A DNA stretch of 63,508 nt from an uncultured Prevotellaceae bacterium (GTDB lineage: Bacteria > Bacteroidota > Bacteroidia > Bacteroidales > Bacteroidaceae), in the NCBI GenBank assembly GCA_900318305.1, contig ONKB01000080.1, positions 1 through 63,508 of the forward strand, given 5' to 3'. Below, piece after piece: positions 43,099-51,039 of this stretch. The notes below the pieces were generated by a model, which was not told where the DNA came from, made no database searches, and worked only from the letters and a program-made list of their open reading frames with translations. Positions within the stretch are counted from its first letter, which is position 1; every line of letters starts with the position of its first letter. The position numbers and the translations under genes are program-made.

Positions 43099-44994
43099 TT
43101 ATTCCAAATAAGTATAGCCATATAGGCCTGAACGATAGTTGTTGATGAAATTTTTTCCTTCACTTACGGAGATCTTTCCTTGTTTTACAGCACGGGCAAC
43201 CCATGATTCAAGGTGACGCACAAGATGTTTGGGGTCGTATTGAACATAAGTCAGTACGTCTGCGATGGTTTCACCTTCTTGAATGTGGTCAATAGAATAT
43301 GAATTGTCATTGGCCAACTTAATAGTTACCGTTGTTGTGTCTCCAAAGAGATTATGCATGTTACCGAGTATTTCTTGGTATGCTCCGAGCAGAAAAACGC
43401 CGATATAGTAAGGCTCATCTTTCTTTATGTCATGAAGAGGAATAAAATCTGTGAGTCTTCCATTATTTACGTAAGATGTTACCTTGCCGTCGCTGTCACA
43501 TGTAATGTCATGTAGCGTAGCATTGTGGGTAGGGCGTTCTGTTAGTCGTTGTATAGGCATTAATGGGAACAACTGGTCTATAGCCCATGTGTCAGGCATG
43601 CTCTGGAAGAGTGAGAAGTTACAGTAATATTTATCTGCAAGTAATTTGTCCAGGCCGAGTAATTCTTCTGGAATATGTTTAAGAGAATGAGACATGGCGT
43701 TTACTTCACGGGTAATGCTCCAGTAGACACTTTCTATTTGGGCTCTTGTTTTAAGATCAATTAAACCATGGCTGAAAAGGTCGAGTCCTTCCTCTCGTAT
43801 CTGTTGTGCATCATGCCAGTCTTCAAGCATAGAGCGTGTTGAAAGATGATCCCAAATCTCGCTTAAGTCCTTAACTAGTTTGTGGTCGTTAGGATTAGCT
43901 TCCCAAGATTCGTCCATTTGTGGCAAAGAGCTTTTTTCAAAAGCCTCAATGATAAGCACAGAGTAATGTGCAGTTAGAGAACGACCACTTTCTGTGATGA
44001 TATTTGGATGCGGAATATTATTCTGGTTGGCTGTTTCGACAAAGGTATAAACACAGTCGTTGACATATTCTTGAATAGAATAGTTAACAGAGCTTTCACT
44101 GTTTGAAGAGCGTGTCCCATCATAATCAACGCCTAAACCTCCTCCGCAGTCAACAAACTTAACATCAAACCCCATGGTGTGAAGTTGAACATAAAACTGT
44201 GAGGCCTCATTGAGAGCTGCTTGTATTCGGCGGATGCTTGTAACCTGACTGCCGATATGGAAATGAATGAGTTTGAGACAGTCTGCCATGTCATTCTCTT
44301 TCAGTTTGTCAAGAGCGACAAGGAGATCAGAAGATCCTAATCCAAATTTGCTGGCATCACCGCCGCTTTCTTCCCATTTACCCCGTCCTTGGGATGCCAG
44401 TTTGATTCGGATGCCAATGTCAGGACGCATTTCTAACTGTAGGGCAGTTTGAATAATAGTGTCAAGTTCCTCTAATTTCTCTACTACAAGGAAAATATGC
44501 TTTCCCATTTTTTGGGCCAGCAAAGCCAACTCTATGAAATTTCTGTCTTTGTGACCATTGCAGACAATAATACTCTCTGAATTTGTATGTGTAGCCAAAA
44601 CAGCATGTAATTCTGGTTTACTACCAGCTTCCAAACCGATATTGAACCGTTTGCCACTACTAACAATCTCTTCAACAACAGGACGCATTTGGTTAACTTT
44701 GGCTGGAAAAACTATAAAATGTTCTCCCTGGAACTTGTATGCTTTTGCAGCTTTTTCAAAACATTCTGCTGTTTTCTCAATACGATTGTTTAAGATGTCT
44801 GGGAAACGCAGCAGGATAGGAGCCTTTGTGTCACGTTCGGCTAACTCATCAATGATTTCTTTCAGATCAATCTGATTGCCGTCTTTGTTAGGTGCGACAT
44901 AAACATTTCCTTTTTTGTTTATACCAAAATAGTTTACACCCCATCCTCCGATGTTATATAATTCTTCGGAGTCCTCAATTCTCCATTTTGCCAT
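43099..44994 (-). CDS. speA: Biosynthetic arginine decarboxylase
   Basis: PLP enzyme converting arginine to agmatine, the first step of spermidine synthesis. The 631 aa protein has the PLP lysine in IVFPAKVNQMRPV near residue 98, RIKLASQGRGKW, IHFHIGSQ and the second-subunit CGGGLGVDYDG stretch. Its start overlaps the 3' end of aroK by 20 bp. Third gene of topA-aroK-speA. Confidence 0.96.
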   Translation of the reverse strand: MAKWRIEDSEELYNIGGWGVNYFGINKKGNVYVAPNKDGNQIDLKEIIDELAERDTKAPILLRFPDILNNRIEKTAECFEKAAKAYKFQGEHFIVFPAKVNQMRPVVEEIVSSGKRFNIGLEAGSKPELHAVLATHTNSESIIVCNGHKDRNFIELALLAQKMGKHIFLVVEKLEELDTIIQTALQLEMRPDIGIRIKLASQGRGKWEESGGDASKFGLGSSDLLVALDKLKENDMADCLKLIHFHIGSQVTSIRRIQAALNEASQFYVQLHTMGFDVKFVDCGGGLGVDYDGTRSSNSESSVNYSIQEYVNDCVYTFVETANQNNIPHPNIITESGRSLTAHYSVLIIEAFEKSSLPQMDESWEANPNDHKLVKDLSEIWDHLSTRSMLEDWHDAQQIREEGLDLFSHGLIDLKTRAQIESVYWSITREVNAMSHSLKHIPEELLGLDKLLADKYYCNFSLFQSMPDTWAIDQLFPLMPIQRLTERPTHNATLHDITCDSDGKVTSYVNNGRLTDFIPLHDIKKDEPYYIGVFLLGAYQEILGNMHNLFGDTTTVTIKLANDNSYSIDHIQEGETIADVLTYVQYDPKHLVRHLESWVARAVKQGKISVSEGKNFINNYRSGLYGYTYLE

Positions 44995-45523
44995 TTTCCA
45001 AATTCAGTATTTGTCGGATTTGTGAAACAATGATATTAATTTTCTTATAGCTGTCAAGGATGTTGACATCTAATATATGATGAGCTTGCTCATAGAAAGA
45101 ACTGCGTTCTTGCAGTTGCGAACTGATGAATTCCACTAACTCTTTACCGCTTTTGCCTTGTAAGAGTGGACGTACTGTGTGGCTCAACTCTTGGTGGGCA
45201 ATGATGGTTTCTGGGCTTGCTTTCAGGTAAAATGTTGTGCCTGTTTGGTTCATGTATTTCATGTTGTCGAAAAAACATGGAGTTCCACCTCCACAAGAAA
45301 GGACAATATCCTCAAATTCGGCAGCTTCATGCAACATACGACGTTCTATATCACGAAAACCTTCTTCGCCCTTTTCTGCAAAAATCTCAGGAATCCGTTT
45401 ATGAAATCTATCTTCAATATACCAGTCCAAGTCATAAAAAGATATACCCATATTCTTGGCAAGGGATTTGCCTACGGTGGTTTTCCCTGCACACATATAG
45501 CCTATGAGGATAATGCTTTTCAT
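44975..45523 (-). CDS. aroK: Shikimate kinase
   Basis: Phosphorylates shikimate in aromatic amino acid synthesis. The 182 aa protein has P-loop GYMCAGKTTVGKSLA, the shikimate-binding DLDWYIE and GFRDIERRML, and VLSCGGGTPCF. The start overlaps the topA stop by 4 bp (ATGA type), so it is translationally coupled. Confidence 0.95.
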   Translation of the reverse strand: MKSIILIGYMCAGKTTVGKSLAKNMGISFYDLDWYIEDRFHKRIPEIFAEKGEEGFRDIERRMLHEAAEFEDIVLSCGGGTPCFFDNMKYMNQTGTTFYLKASPETIIAHQELSHTVRPLLQGKSGKELVEFISSQLQERSSFYEQAHHILDVNILDSYKKINIIVSQIRQILNLENGKMEN

Positions 45524-47862
45524 TTTTTCTTGTACTGACGAGATATGGATTTCTTAATTGGTTCCTTTTCTTGTTGTTTGATAATGCTCAAGCAATCTTT
45601 TGCTGTCAATATAGAAGGATTTTCAGCAAATTTTTTGGATAAGTGATAATTCTTCTTATTATAGGAAATGTATGGACCATAGCGACCATTAAGAATGCTC
45701 ATGCCAGGTTCTTCCTCAAATGTTTTAATTATACGCTCAGCTTCCGTAGTACGTTTCTGTTGAATGATTTCAATGGCATCTTCTAAACCTATTGTCCTGA
45801 TGTCTTTGTCAGAAGGTATGGAGTAATATTTCTTATTGTTGAGGACATAAGGTCCGAAGCGCCCGATGTTAACTATTACGTTATCGTCTTCAAATTCACC
45901 GAGGTGACGAGGGAAACGAAGTAGTTTTAAAGCATCGTCTAAGGTAATATTCTCCAGGGTTTGTCCTTTTAACAAAGGTGTAAAGACGGGTTTGGTTTCT
46001 TCGTTGGCTGTTCCTAATTGAATCATCGTCCCGAAACGTCCGATTTTAACCGACACTGTCCGCCCTGTTTCTGGGTCAGTTCCAAGAATGCGCTCACCAA
46101 TTTTCCTGCTGGACTTAATTTCCATGGCTTTCTCAACTTCAGGAATGAAATTCTCATAGAAATCTTTCATCATCTTGCTCCATTCTTTTTTGCCTTCGGC
46201 AATAGAGTCAAAATCTTTTTCAATGTTAGCTGTGAAATTATAGTCAAGTATTTCTGGAAATTCGGCTAAAAGAAAATTGTTGACAACGATTCCCACGTCG
46301 GTAGGCAATAATTTGCCTTTTTCTGTCCCATAAGTTTCTTTCTTTTCTGTTTCCTTGATTTTGTTGTTGCTATTTAGGCTTAGAATGGTATAAGTTCTGC
46401 TTTTTCCTTCTTTATTTGCTTTTCCAACATAGCCACGTTGTTGAATGGTACTGATAATAGGAGCATAAGTAGAAGGCCTTCCTATACCGAGTTCTTCCAT
46501 TTTTCTCACAAGAGCGGCTTCGTTGTAACGGGAAGGACGCTGGGTGAAACGTTGTGTGGCGTTAATAGTCTGATAGTTGATGACACTTTTTTCCTTCAAA
46601 GGAGGCAGGAAAGTGGTGTTTTCTTCTTCCCCTTCCTCTACAGAGAGTTGGTAGGTCTTCAAAAAACCGTCAAAGATTTGAACCTCACCGCTGGCAACAA
46701 AAACTTCCTCACGTCCCTTAATGCAGATGGTAGCTGTAGTTTTCTCAAATGTGGCGTCAGCCATTTGTGAGGCCAAGGTACGTTGATGAATCAACTGATA
46801 AAGACGCTTCTCTGCGAGAGAGCCGGGAACATCTTCCACTGTCATATCTGTGGGGCGGATAGCTTCGTGAGCTTCCTGCGCTCCTTTGGATTTTGTCTGG
46901 AAGTTGCGGGTTTGTGCATATTTCTCTCCAAATTTCTCAACAATATAAGTGCGGCTGCTGTTCAAACAAAGTTTAGAGAGATTAAGTGAATCAGTACGCA
47001 TATATGTAATGTGTCCTGCTTCATATAAACTCTGTGCAATCCGCATTGTTTGGGAAACAGAAAATCCTAATTTATGTGCAGCCTCCTGTTGAAGGGTTGA
47101 GGTCTTAAAAGGAGGAGCAGGAGAATGCTTTACAGGTTTTTTTGTAATGTTGGCAATGGTGAAAGTGGCATTGGCACAATTCTCTAAAAAGGACTGTGCT
47201 TCTTCTTTTGTGTCAAAACGCTTGTTAAGTTCAGCTTTGAATTCTGAGACGCTGCCATCTGGTTGTGTATAGCAAAAAACAGCAGAGACAACATAATAGG
47301 CGGAAGTTTTGAAAGCCTCAATCTCGTTTTCGCGATCACAGATTAGACGCACAGCAACACTTTGGACTCGTCCCGCAGATAAAGCGGGCTTAACCTTGTG
47401 CCATAAAACGGGCGAGAGTTTGAACCCCACGATACGGTCAAGCACCCTTCGGGCTTGCTGTGCATTAACCAAGTTCTCGTCTATGTGGCGAGGATGTTTA
47501 ATTGCCTCTTCGATGGCAGTTTTTGTGATCTCATGAAAGACAATTCTCTTGGTATTCTTGATGTCCAGATGCAGGACCTTGGCGAGATGCCATGAGATAG
47601 CTTCTCCCTCGCGGTCTTCATCAGAAGCAAGCCAGATGTTGGAACTTTTCTCTGCTTCTGCTTTAAGGTTGTTGACAATTTTCTTTTTGTCCTCAGGAAT
47701 CTCGTATTGTGGCTCAAAAGTCTTTGTGTTTATACTGAACAATTTTGTCTTGAGGTCTCTGATGTGGCCATAACTGGGTAACACTTTGTAGTCTTTGCCC
47801 AGGAAACGGCCTATTGTTTTTGCTTTTGCAGGTGATTCAACTATAACAAGATTTGTTTGCAT
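45520..47862 (-). CDS. topA: DNA topoisomerase I (type IA)
   Basis: Relaxes negative supercoils behind polymerases. The 780 aa protein has the TOPRIM start VIVESPAKAKTIGRFLG, ASDEDREGEAISWHL, the active-site tyrosine region ITYMRTDSLNLS near residue 295, and C-terminal repeats of the RYGPYISYNKKNYHL type in place of four-cysteine zinc fingers. An in-frame start at 47895 overlaps a -7 promoter box, so the ATG at 47862 (MQTNLVIVES) is used. Heads topA-aroK-speA. Confidence 0.97.
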   Translation of the reverse strand: MQTNLVIVESPAKAKTIGRFLGKDYKVLPSYGHIRDLKTKLFSINTKTFEPQYEIPEDKKKIVNNLKAEAEKSSNIWLASDEDREGEAISWHLAKVLHLDIKNTKRIVFHEITKTAIEEAIKHPRHIDENLVNAQQARRVLDRIVGFKLSPVLWHKVKPALSAGRVQSVAVRLICDRENEIEAFKTSAYYVVSAVFCYTQPDGSVSEFKAELNKRFDTKEEAQSFLENCANATFTIANITKKPVKHSPAPPFKTSTLQQEAAHKLGFSVSQTMRIAQSLYEAGHITYMRTDSLNLSKLCLNSSRTYIVEKFGEKYAQTRNFQTKSKGAQEAHEAIRPTDMTVEDVPGSLAEKRLYQLIHQRTLASQMADATFEKTTATICIKGREEVFVASGEVQIFDGFLKTYQLSVEEGEEENTTFLPPLKEKSVINYQTINATQRFTQRPSRYNEAALVRKMEELGIGRPSTYAPIISTIQQRGYVGKANKEGKSRTYTILSLNSNNKIKETEKKETYGTEKGKLLPTDVGIVVNNFLLAEFPEILDYNFTANIEKDFDSIAEGKKEWSKMMKDFYENFIPEVEKAMEIKSSRKIGERILGTDPETGRTVSVKIGRFGTMIQLGTANEETKPVFTPLLKGQTLENITLDDALKLLRFPRHLGEFEDDNVIVNIGRFGPYVLNNKKYYSIPSDKDIRTIGLEDAIEIIQQKRTTEAERIIKTFEEEPGMSILNGRYGPYISYNKKNYHLSKKFAENPSILTAKDCLSIIKQQEKEPIKKSISRQYKKK

Positions 47863-47892
47863 TTTAATTATGGTATTTTTTGAATTTGGCAG

Positions 47893-47900
47893 CAAAAGTA
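47893..47900 (-). promoter_or_regulatory. -7 promoter box for topA
   Basis: Minus strand TACTTTTG, 31 bp upstream of the ATG at 47862. It rules out the longer start. Confidence 0.5.
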
Positions 47901-47971
47901 AATAAAATATATGGATATAAGGATTAAAAAATCAGGCTTAATTCTAAGATAAATTTTTTAATACATAAGTA

Positions 47972-48802
47972 TTAATAATATTTCTTTTTAAGTCTCTTTA
48001 ATCTTTTCTTGTCTTTAGCAAGATTGTTGGTATATTCCAGGATGCGGTCAGTGAAATCTGTCGTTACCCAGGTAACGTCGTGCGCTGTTGCCCAGTCTAT
48101 CAAGTATTCGTCTTCCACCATCCATAAGTATGTGTCAATGCCTATTTCCTTAGCTCGCTTAATATATTTCAAGTTATTAAGGAAGACGTCCACACGGTAA
48201 GAAATGGCCGACAGGCCTAATGCCTTCGCAGAATCCGGGTCAATCTCCTCAAACAACTTTGCGGAATTGTAAATGACGTATGAACCAGGGGCTTGGCGGA
48301 TAAATTCCTTGCAGGCATGGATGCTGAAAGATAAGAACATTAACTGTTTCATCATATCCATCTCCTTTGCCAATTGTACTATGTCATGTACCACTTCTGT
48401 CTCCTTTTGGGGTGTGGCATGGGTTTTCAATTCCAGTGCTATCTTGAAATCTGGAGTTTTCTTTGCCTGTGCAAACCATTCCCTGAGAGTTGGAATTTTG
48501 TTGCCCATCGGAAGAGTTTCTTTCTTGATGTCTGCCCATTTGCCACGTTGGCAATGAAGTCCTTTGCGTGTTTCATTATTATGGTATATAATAAGTTCTC
48601 CATCGGCTGTTTTGTGAACATCAAACTCACAGGCAGCCAGACCCATTGTCCGATGTAGCTCCTGGGCTTGCTTTAATGCCTGTAGGGAGTTTTCGTCTGT
48701 CTTGGGGTTGGTATAAAAGCCTCGGTGTGAAAGCACTTTAGGCTGAGCATAGTTTGCCAAAGTGCATAGTGTAAAGATAATACTTAATAGGATTTTTTTC
48801 AT
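47972..48802 (-). CDS. Exported glycerophosphodiester phosphodiesterase
   Basis: Hydrolyses glycerophosphodiesters to glycerol-3-phosphate and an alcohol, probably in the periplasm. The 276 aa protein has a signal peptide (MKKILLSIIFTLCTLANYAQ), the catalytic VLSHRGFYTNPKTDENS, and metal-binding CEFDVHKTADGELIIYHN (GDPD signature). Ends in a very basic tail (KDKKRLKRLKKKYY). Monocistronic. Confidence 0.93.
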   Translation of the reverse strand: MKKILLSIIFTLCTLANYAQPKVLSHRGFYTNPKTDENSLQALKQAQELHRTMGLAACEFDVHKTADGELIIYHNNETRKGLHCQRGKWADIKKETLPMGNKIPTLREWFAQAKKTPDFKIALELKTHATPQKETEVVHDIVQLAKEMDMMKQLMFLSFSIHACKEFIRQAPGSYVIYNSAKLFEEIDPDSAKALGLSAISYRVDVFLNNLKYIKRAKEIGIDTYLWMVEDEYLIDWATAHDVTWVTTDFTDRILEYTNNLAKDKKRLKRLKKKYY

Positions 48803-48822
48803 AAGTCTGTGTTTTAGGGTTG

Positions 48823-48830
48823 CAAAGATA
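48823..48830 (-). promoter_or_regulatory. -7 promoter box for GDPD gene
   Basis: Minus strand TATCTTTG, 20 bp upstream of the ATG at 48802. Confidence 0.5.
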
Positions 48831-48846
48831 ATGATTATTTTTATTT

Positions 48847-49017
48847 ATGGAAACTAAGACAAAGAGAAAACCAACCAGATCAAAAACATACAAGGGAAGA
48901 CACACTGTGGGAAACAATTTCTATCCACTAGGTTGGCGTAAACGGACCATTTTTACGGATTATTCCCGATTACCCGAGTGGCAATGTATGCAGCCAAAAA
49001 CAAATTATGACTTTTAG
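48847..49017 (+). CDS. Possible 56-aa basic small protein
   Basis: An uninterrupted frame from ATG to TAG in an otherwise empty 286-bp gap. The product begins METKTKRKPTRSKTYKGRH, is rich in Lys/Arg in its first half, then aromatic (FYPLGWRKRTIF), and ends QPKTNYDF. No signal peptide, no recognised family, and no promoter box at the right distance, so it may be a chance frame. Confidence 0.22.
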   Translation: METKTKRKPTRSKTYKGRHTVGNNFYPLGWRKRTIFTDYSRLPEWQCMQPKTNYDF

Positions 49018-49050
49018 CTATTCTAAATAGTTATAATCAGAAAACAATAG

Positions 49051-49058
49051 TATTTTTG
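49051..49058 (+). promoter_or_regulatory. -7 promoter box for FAD oxidoreductase gene
   Basis: TATTTTTG overlaps an in-frame start at 49056 and so supports the ATG at 49089. Confidence 0.5.
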
Positions 49059-49088
49059 CATAGAAATTCCTTACAAAGATTATTGTCA

Positions 49089-50930
49089 ATGAAGCGTTTT
49101 TTCTTTTTATTGCTGTTATGTGTTTTGGCTCCCTGCATGACAGCCCATAGAATTCTTCTGGAAGCTGAGGCGTTTTCTTCCAAGGGTGGTTGGCAAATAG
49201 ATCAGCAGTTTATGGATGTGATGGGATCTCCTTATCTGATTGCCCATGGGATGGGGCATCCTGTCGCTGATGCTGAAACTGCGATCAATGTACAGCAGGC
49301 AGGTTCTTATTATATATATGTACGTACTTATAATTGGACTTCACCTTGGTACGAAGGAGAAGGGCCTGGAAAATTTGCCGTCTGTGTTAATGGGAAACAG
49401 GGGCATACTGTGGGAACAACGGGAACAGCCTGGAACTGGACTCTGGCGGGGAAGTATAAAATGAAGGAAGGGTATAACAAGATTTCTTTATGTGATTTGA
49501 CAGGATTTGATGGTCGTTGTGATGCTTTATATATTACCAATGAGGAGAATGAGATACCTCCCTTGCAAATTTCAGAAGAATGGAGACGCCAGTTGAATCC
49601 TGTGAGGAGTGAATGCCGGCATTTTGATTTTATTGTGATTGGTGGTGGTATAGGTGGTATGTGCGCAGCTGTTTCAGCGGCACGTCTGGGACTGAAGGTA
49701 GCTTTGGTCAATGACCGCCCAGTATGGGGAGGAAATAACAGTTCGGAGATTCGTGTCCATCTTGGCGGACATGTCAAGATAGGCAGATATCCTCGATTGG
49801 GGCAAATGCTCTGTGAGTTCGGACCTTCGCATAAAGGAAATGCTCAGCCTGCTGCCAACTATGAGGACGGCAAGAAAGACTCGTTCCTTCTGGCTGAGAA
49901 GAATCTCACCCTGTTACCCAACTATAGGGCTGTACGTGTAGAAAAACAGGGAGACAGAATTTCTGAAGTCATCATACGGCATGTGGAGGACGGAAACCAG
50001 CTGATACTGAGTGCGCCACTATTTGCTGACTGTACAGGCGATGCGGCTATAGGCTGGCTTGCTGGTGCCGATTTCTGTATGGGGCGTGAAGGCAAGGCGG
50101 AATTCAATGAATCATTTGCTCCTGATGTCGCCGATACACTTGTCATGGGAGCCTCTGTTCAATGGTATTCGATGGAAGGCAAAGAAAAGTTCCCGGAGTT
50201 TGATTATGGCATGGGATTCAATGATACCAATTGTGAGCAAGTCACTATGGGCGAATGGACATGGGAGACAGGTATGAATAAAAATCAGATTCTTCAGGCT
50301 GAACAAATAAGGGACTATGGCTTGATGGCTGTATATGCTAATTGGAGTTGGCTGAAAAATCATTCTTCAAACAGAGCCCGATATGTTAGCCGCAAACTGG
50401 GATGGGTGGCATATCTGGCTGGTAAACGTGAATCTCGCCGCCTGATGGGAGACTATATCTTGAAGGAAGACGATATTCTGAAAAATGTATTCCATGAGGA
50501 TGCTTCTTTTGCAACGACATGGAGTATTGACCTTCATTTCCCCGATTCTGCCAATCATGTTAGTTTCCCCGGCCGGGAATTTAAGTCTTCTACTATACAT
50601 CGTCGCCTGAGTGGCCCGTATGATGTGCCTTACAGGTGTCTTTATTCACGCAATGTGAATAACCTGTTTATGGCAGGACGCAACATTAGTGTAACCCATG
50701 TTGCATTGGGTACAACCCGGGTGATGCGTACTATCGCCATGATGGGTGAGGTAGTGGGCATGGCTGCCAGTCTGTGCCATCAGCATGATGCGCTGCCACG
50801 TGACGTTTATCAGAAATATCTTCTTGAACTTAAAGCTCTAATGCAAAAAGGAACAGGTCGTGCTGATGTGCCCAATAATCAGAACTATAATCGTCAAAGC
50901 TTTGTAAAAGTCAGTAAAGCAAAGAGATAA
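49089..50930 (+). CDS. Exported FAD-dependent oxidoreductase
   Basis: A 613 aa exported protein with a signal peptide (MKRFFFLLLLCVLAPCMTAH) and an N-terminal ~150-residue beta-sandwich (AGSYYIYVRTYNW...). The FAD-binding domain starts FDFIVIGGGIGGMCAAVSAA near residue 185, with WGGNNSSEIRVHLGG and a C-terminal NLFMAGRNISVTHVALG. It belongs to the FAD_oxidored group often found near glycan-use genes in Bacteroidetes; substrate unknown. An upstream start 11 codons earlier falls on the promoter box and is rejected. Confidence 0.88.
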   Translation: MKRFFFLLLLCVLAPCMTAHRILLEAEAFSSKGGWQIDQQFMDVMGSPYLIAHGMGHPVADAETAINVQQAGSYYIYVRTYNWTSPWYEGEGPGKFAVCVNGKQGHTVGTTGTAWNWTLAGKYKMKEGYNKISLCDLTGFDGRCDALYITNEENEIPPLQISEEWRRQLNPVRSECRHFDFIVIGGGIGGMCAAVSAARLGLKVALVNDRPVWGGNNSSEIRVHLGGHVKIGRYPRLGQMLCEFGPSHKGNAQPAANYEDGKKDSFLLAEKNLTLLPNYRAVRVEKQGDRISEVIIRHVEDGNQLILSAPLFADCTGDAAIGWLAGADFCMGREGKAEFNESFAPDVADTLVMGASVQWYSMEGKEKFPEFDYGMGFNDTNCEQVTMGEWTWETGMNKNQILQAEQIRDYGLMAVYANWSWLKNHSSNRARYVSRKLGWVAYLAGKRESRRLMGDYILKEDDILKNVFHEDASFATTWSIDLHFPDSANHVSFPGREFKSSTIHRRLSGPYDVPYRCLYSRNVNNLFMAGRNISVTHVALGTTRVMRTIAMMGEVVGMAASLCHQHDALPRDVYQKYLLELKALMQKGTGRADVPNNQNYNRQSFVKVSKAKR

Positions 50931-50950
50931 ACCAGTGTGTGTGGTTTTTT
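50929..50950 (+). terminator. Terminator after FAD oxidoreductase gene
   Basis: AAACCA (50929-50934), loop GTGTGTG, TGGTTT (50942-50947), then more T. A short stem that overlaps the stop codon. Confidence 0.5.
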
Positions 50951-50963
50951 CTTTCATTATTAT

Positions 50964-50971
50964 TAATTTTG
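50964..50971 (+). promoter_or_regulatory. -7 promoter box for WG-repeat/DnaJ-motif gene
   Basis: TAATTTTG, about 69 bp before the ATG at 51040. The -33 region overlaps the preceding terminator. Confidence 0.45.
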
Positions 50972-51039
50972 CAGAAGTATTCATGGCATGATAAATCCCA
51001 GACATTCCGCAAGGGTGTCTTTATAATAAAGAAACCATA

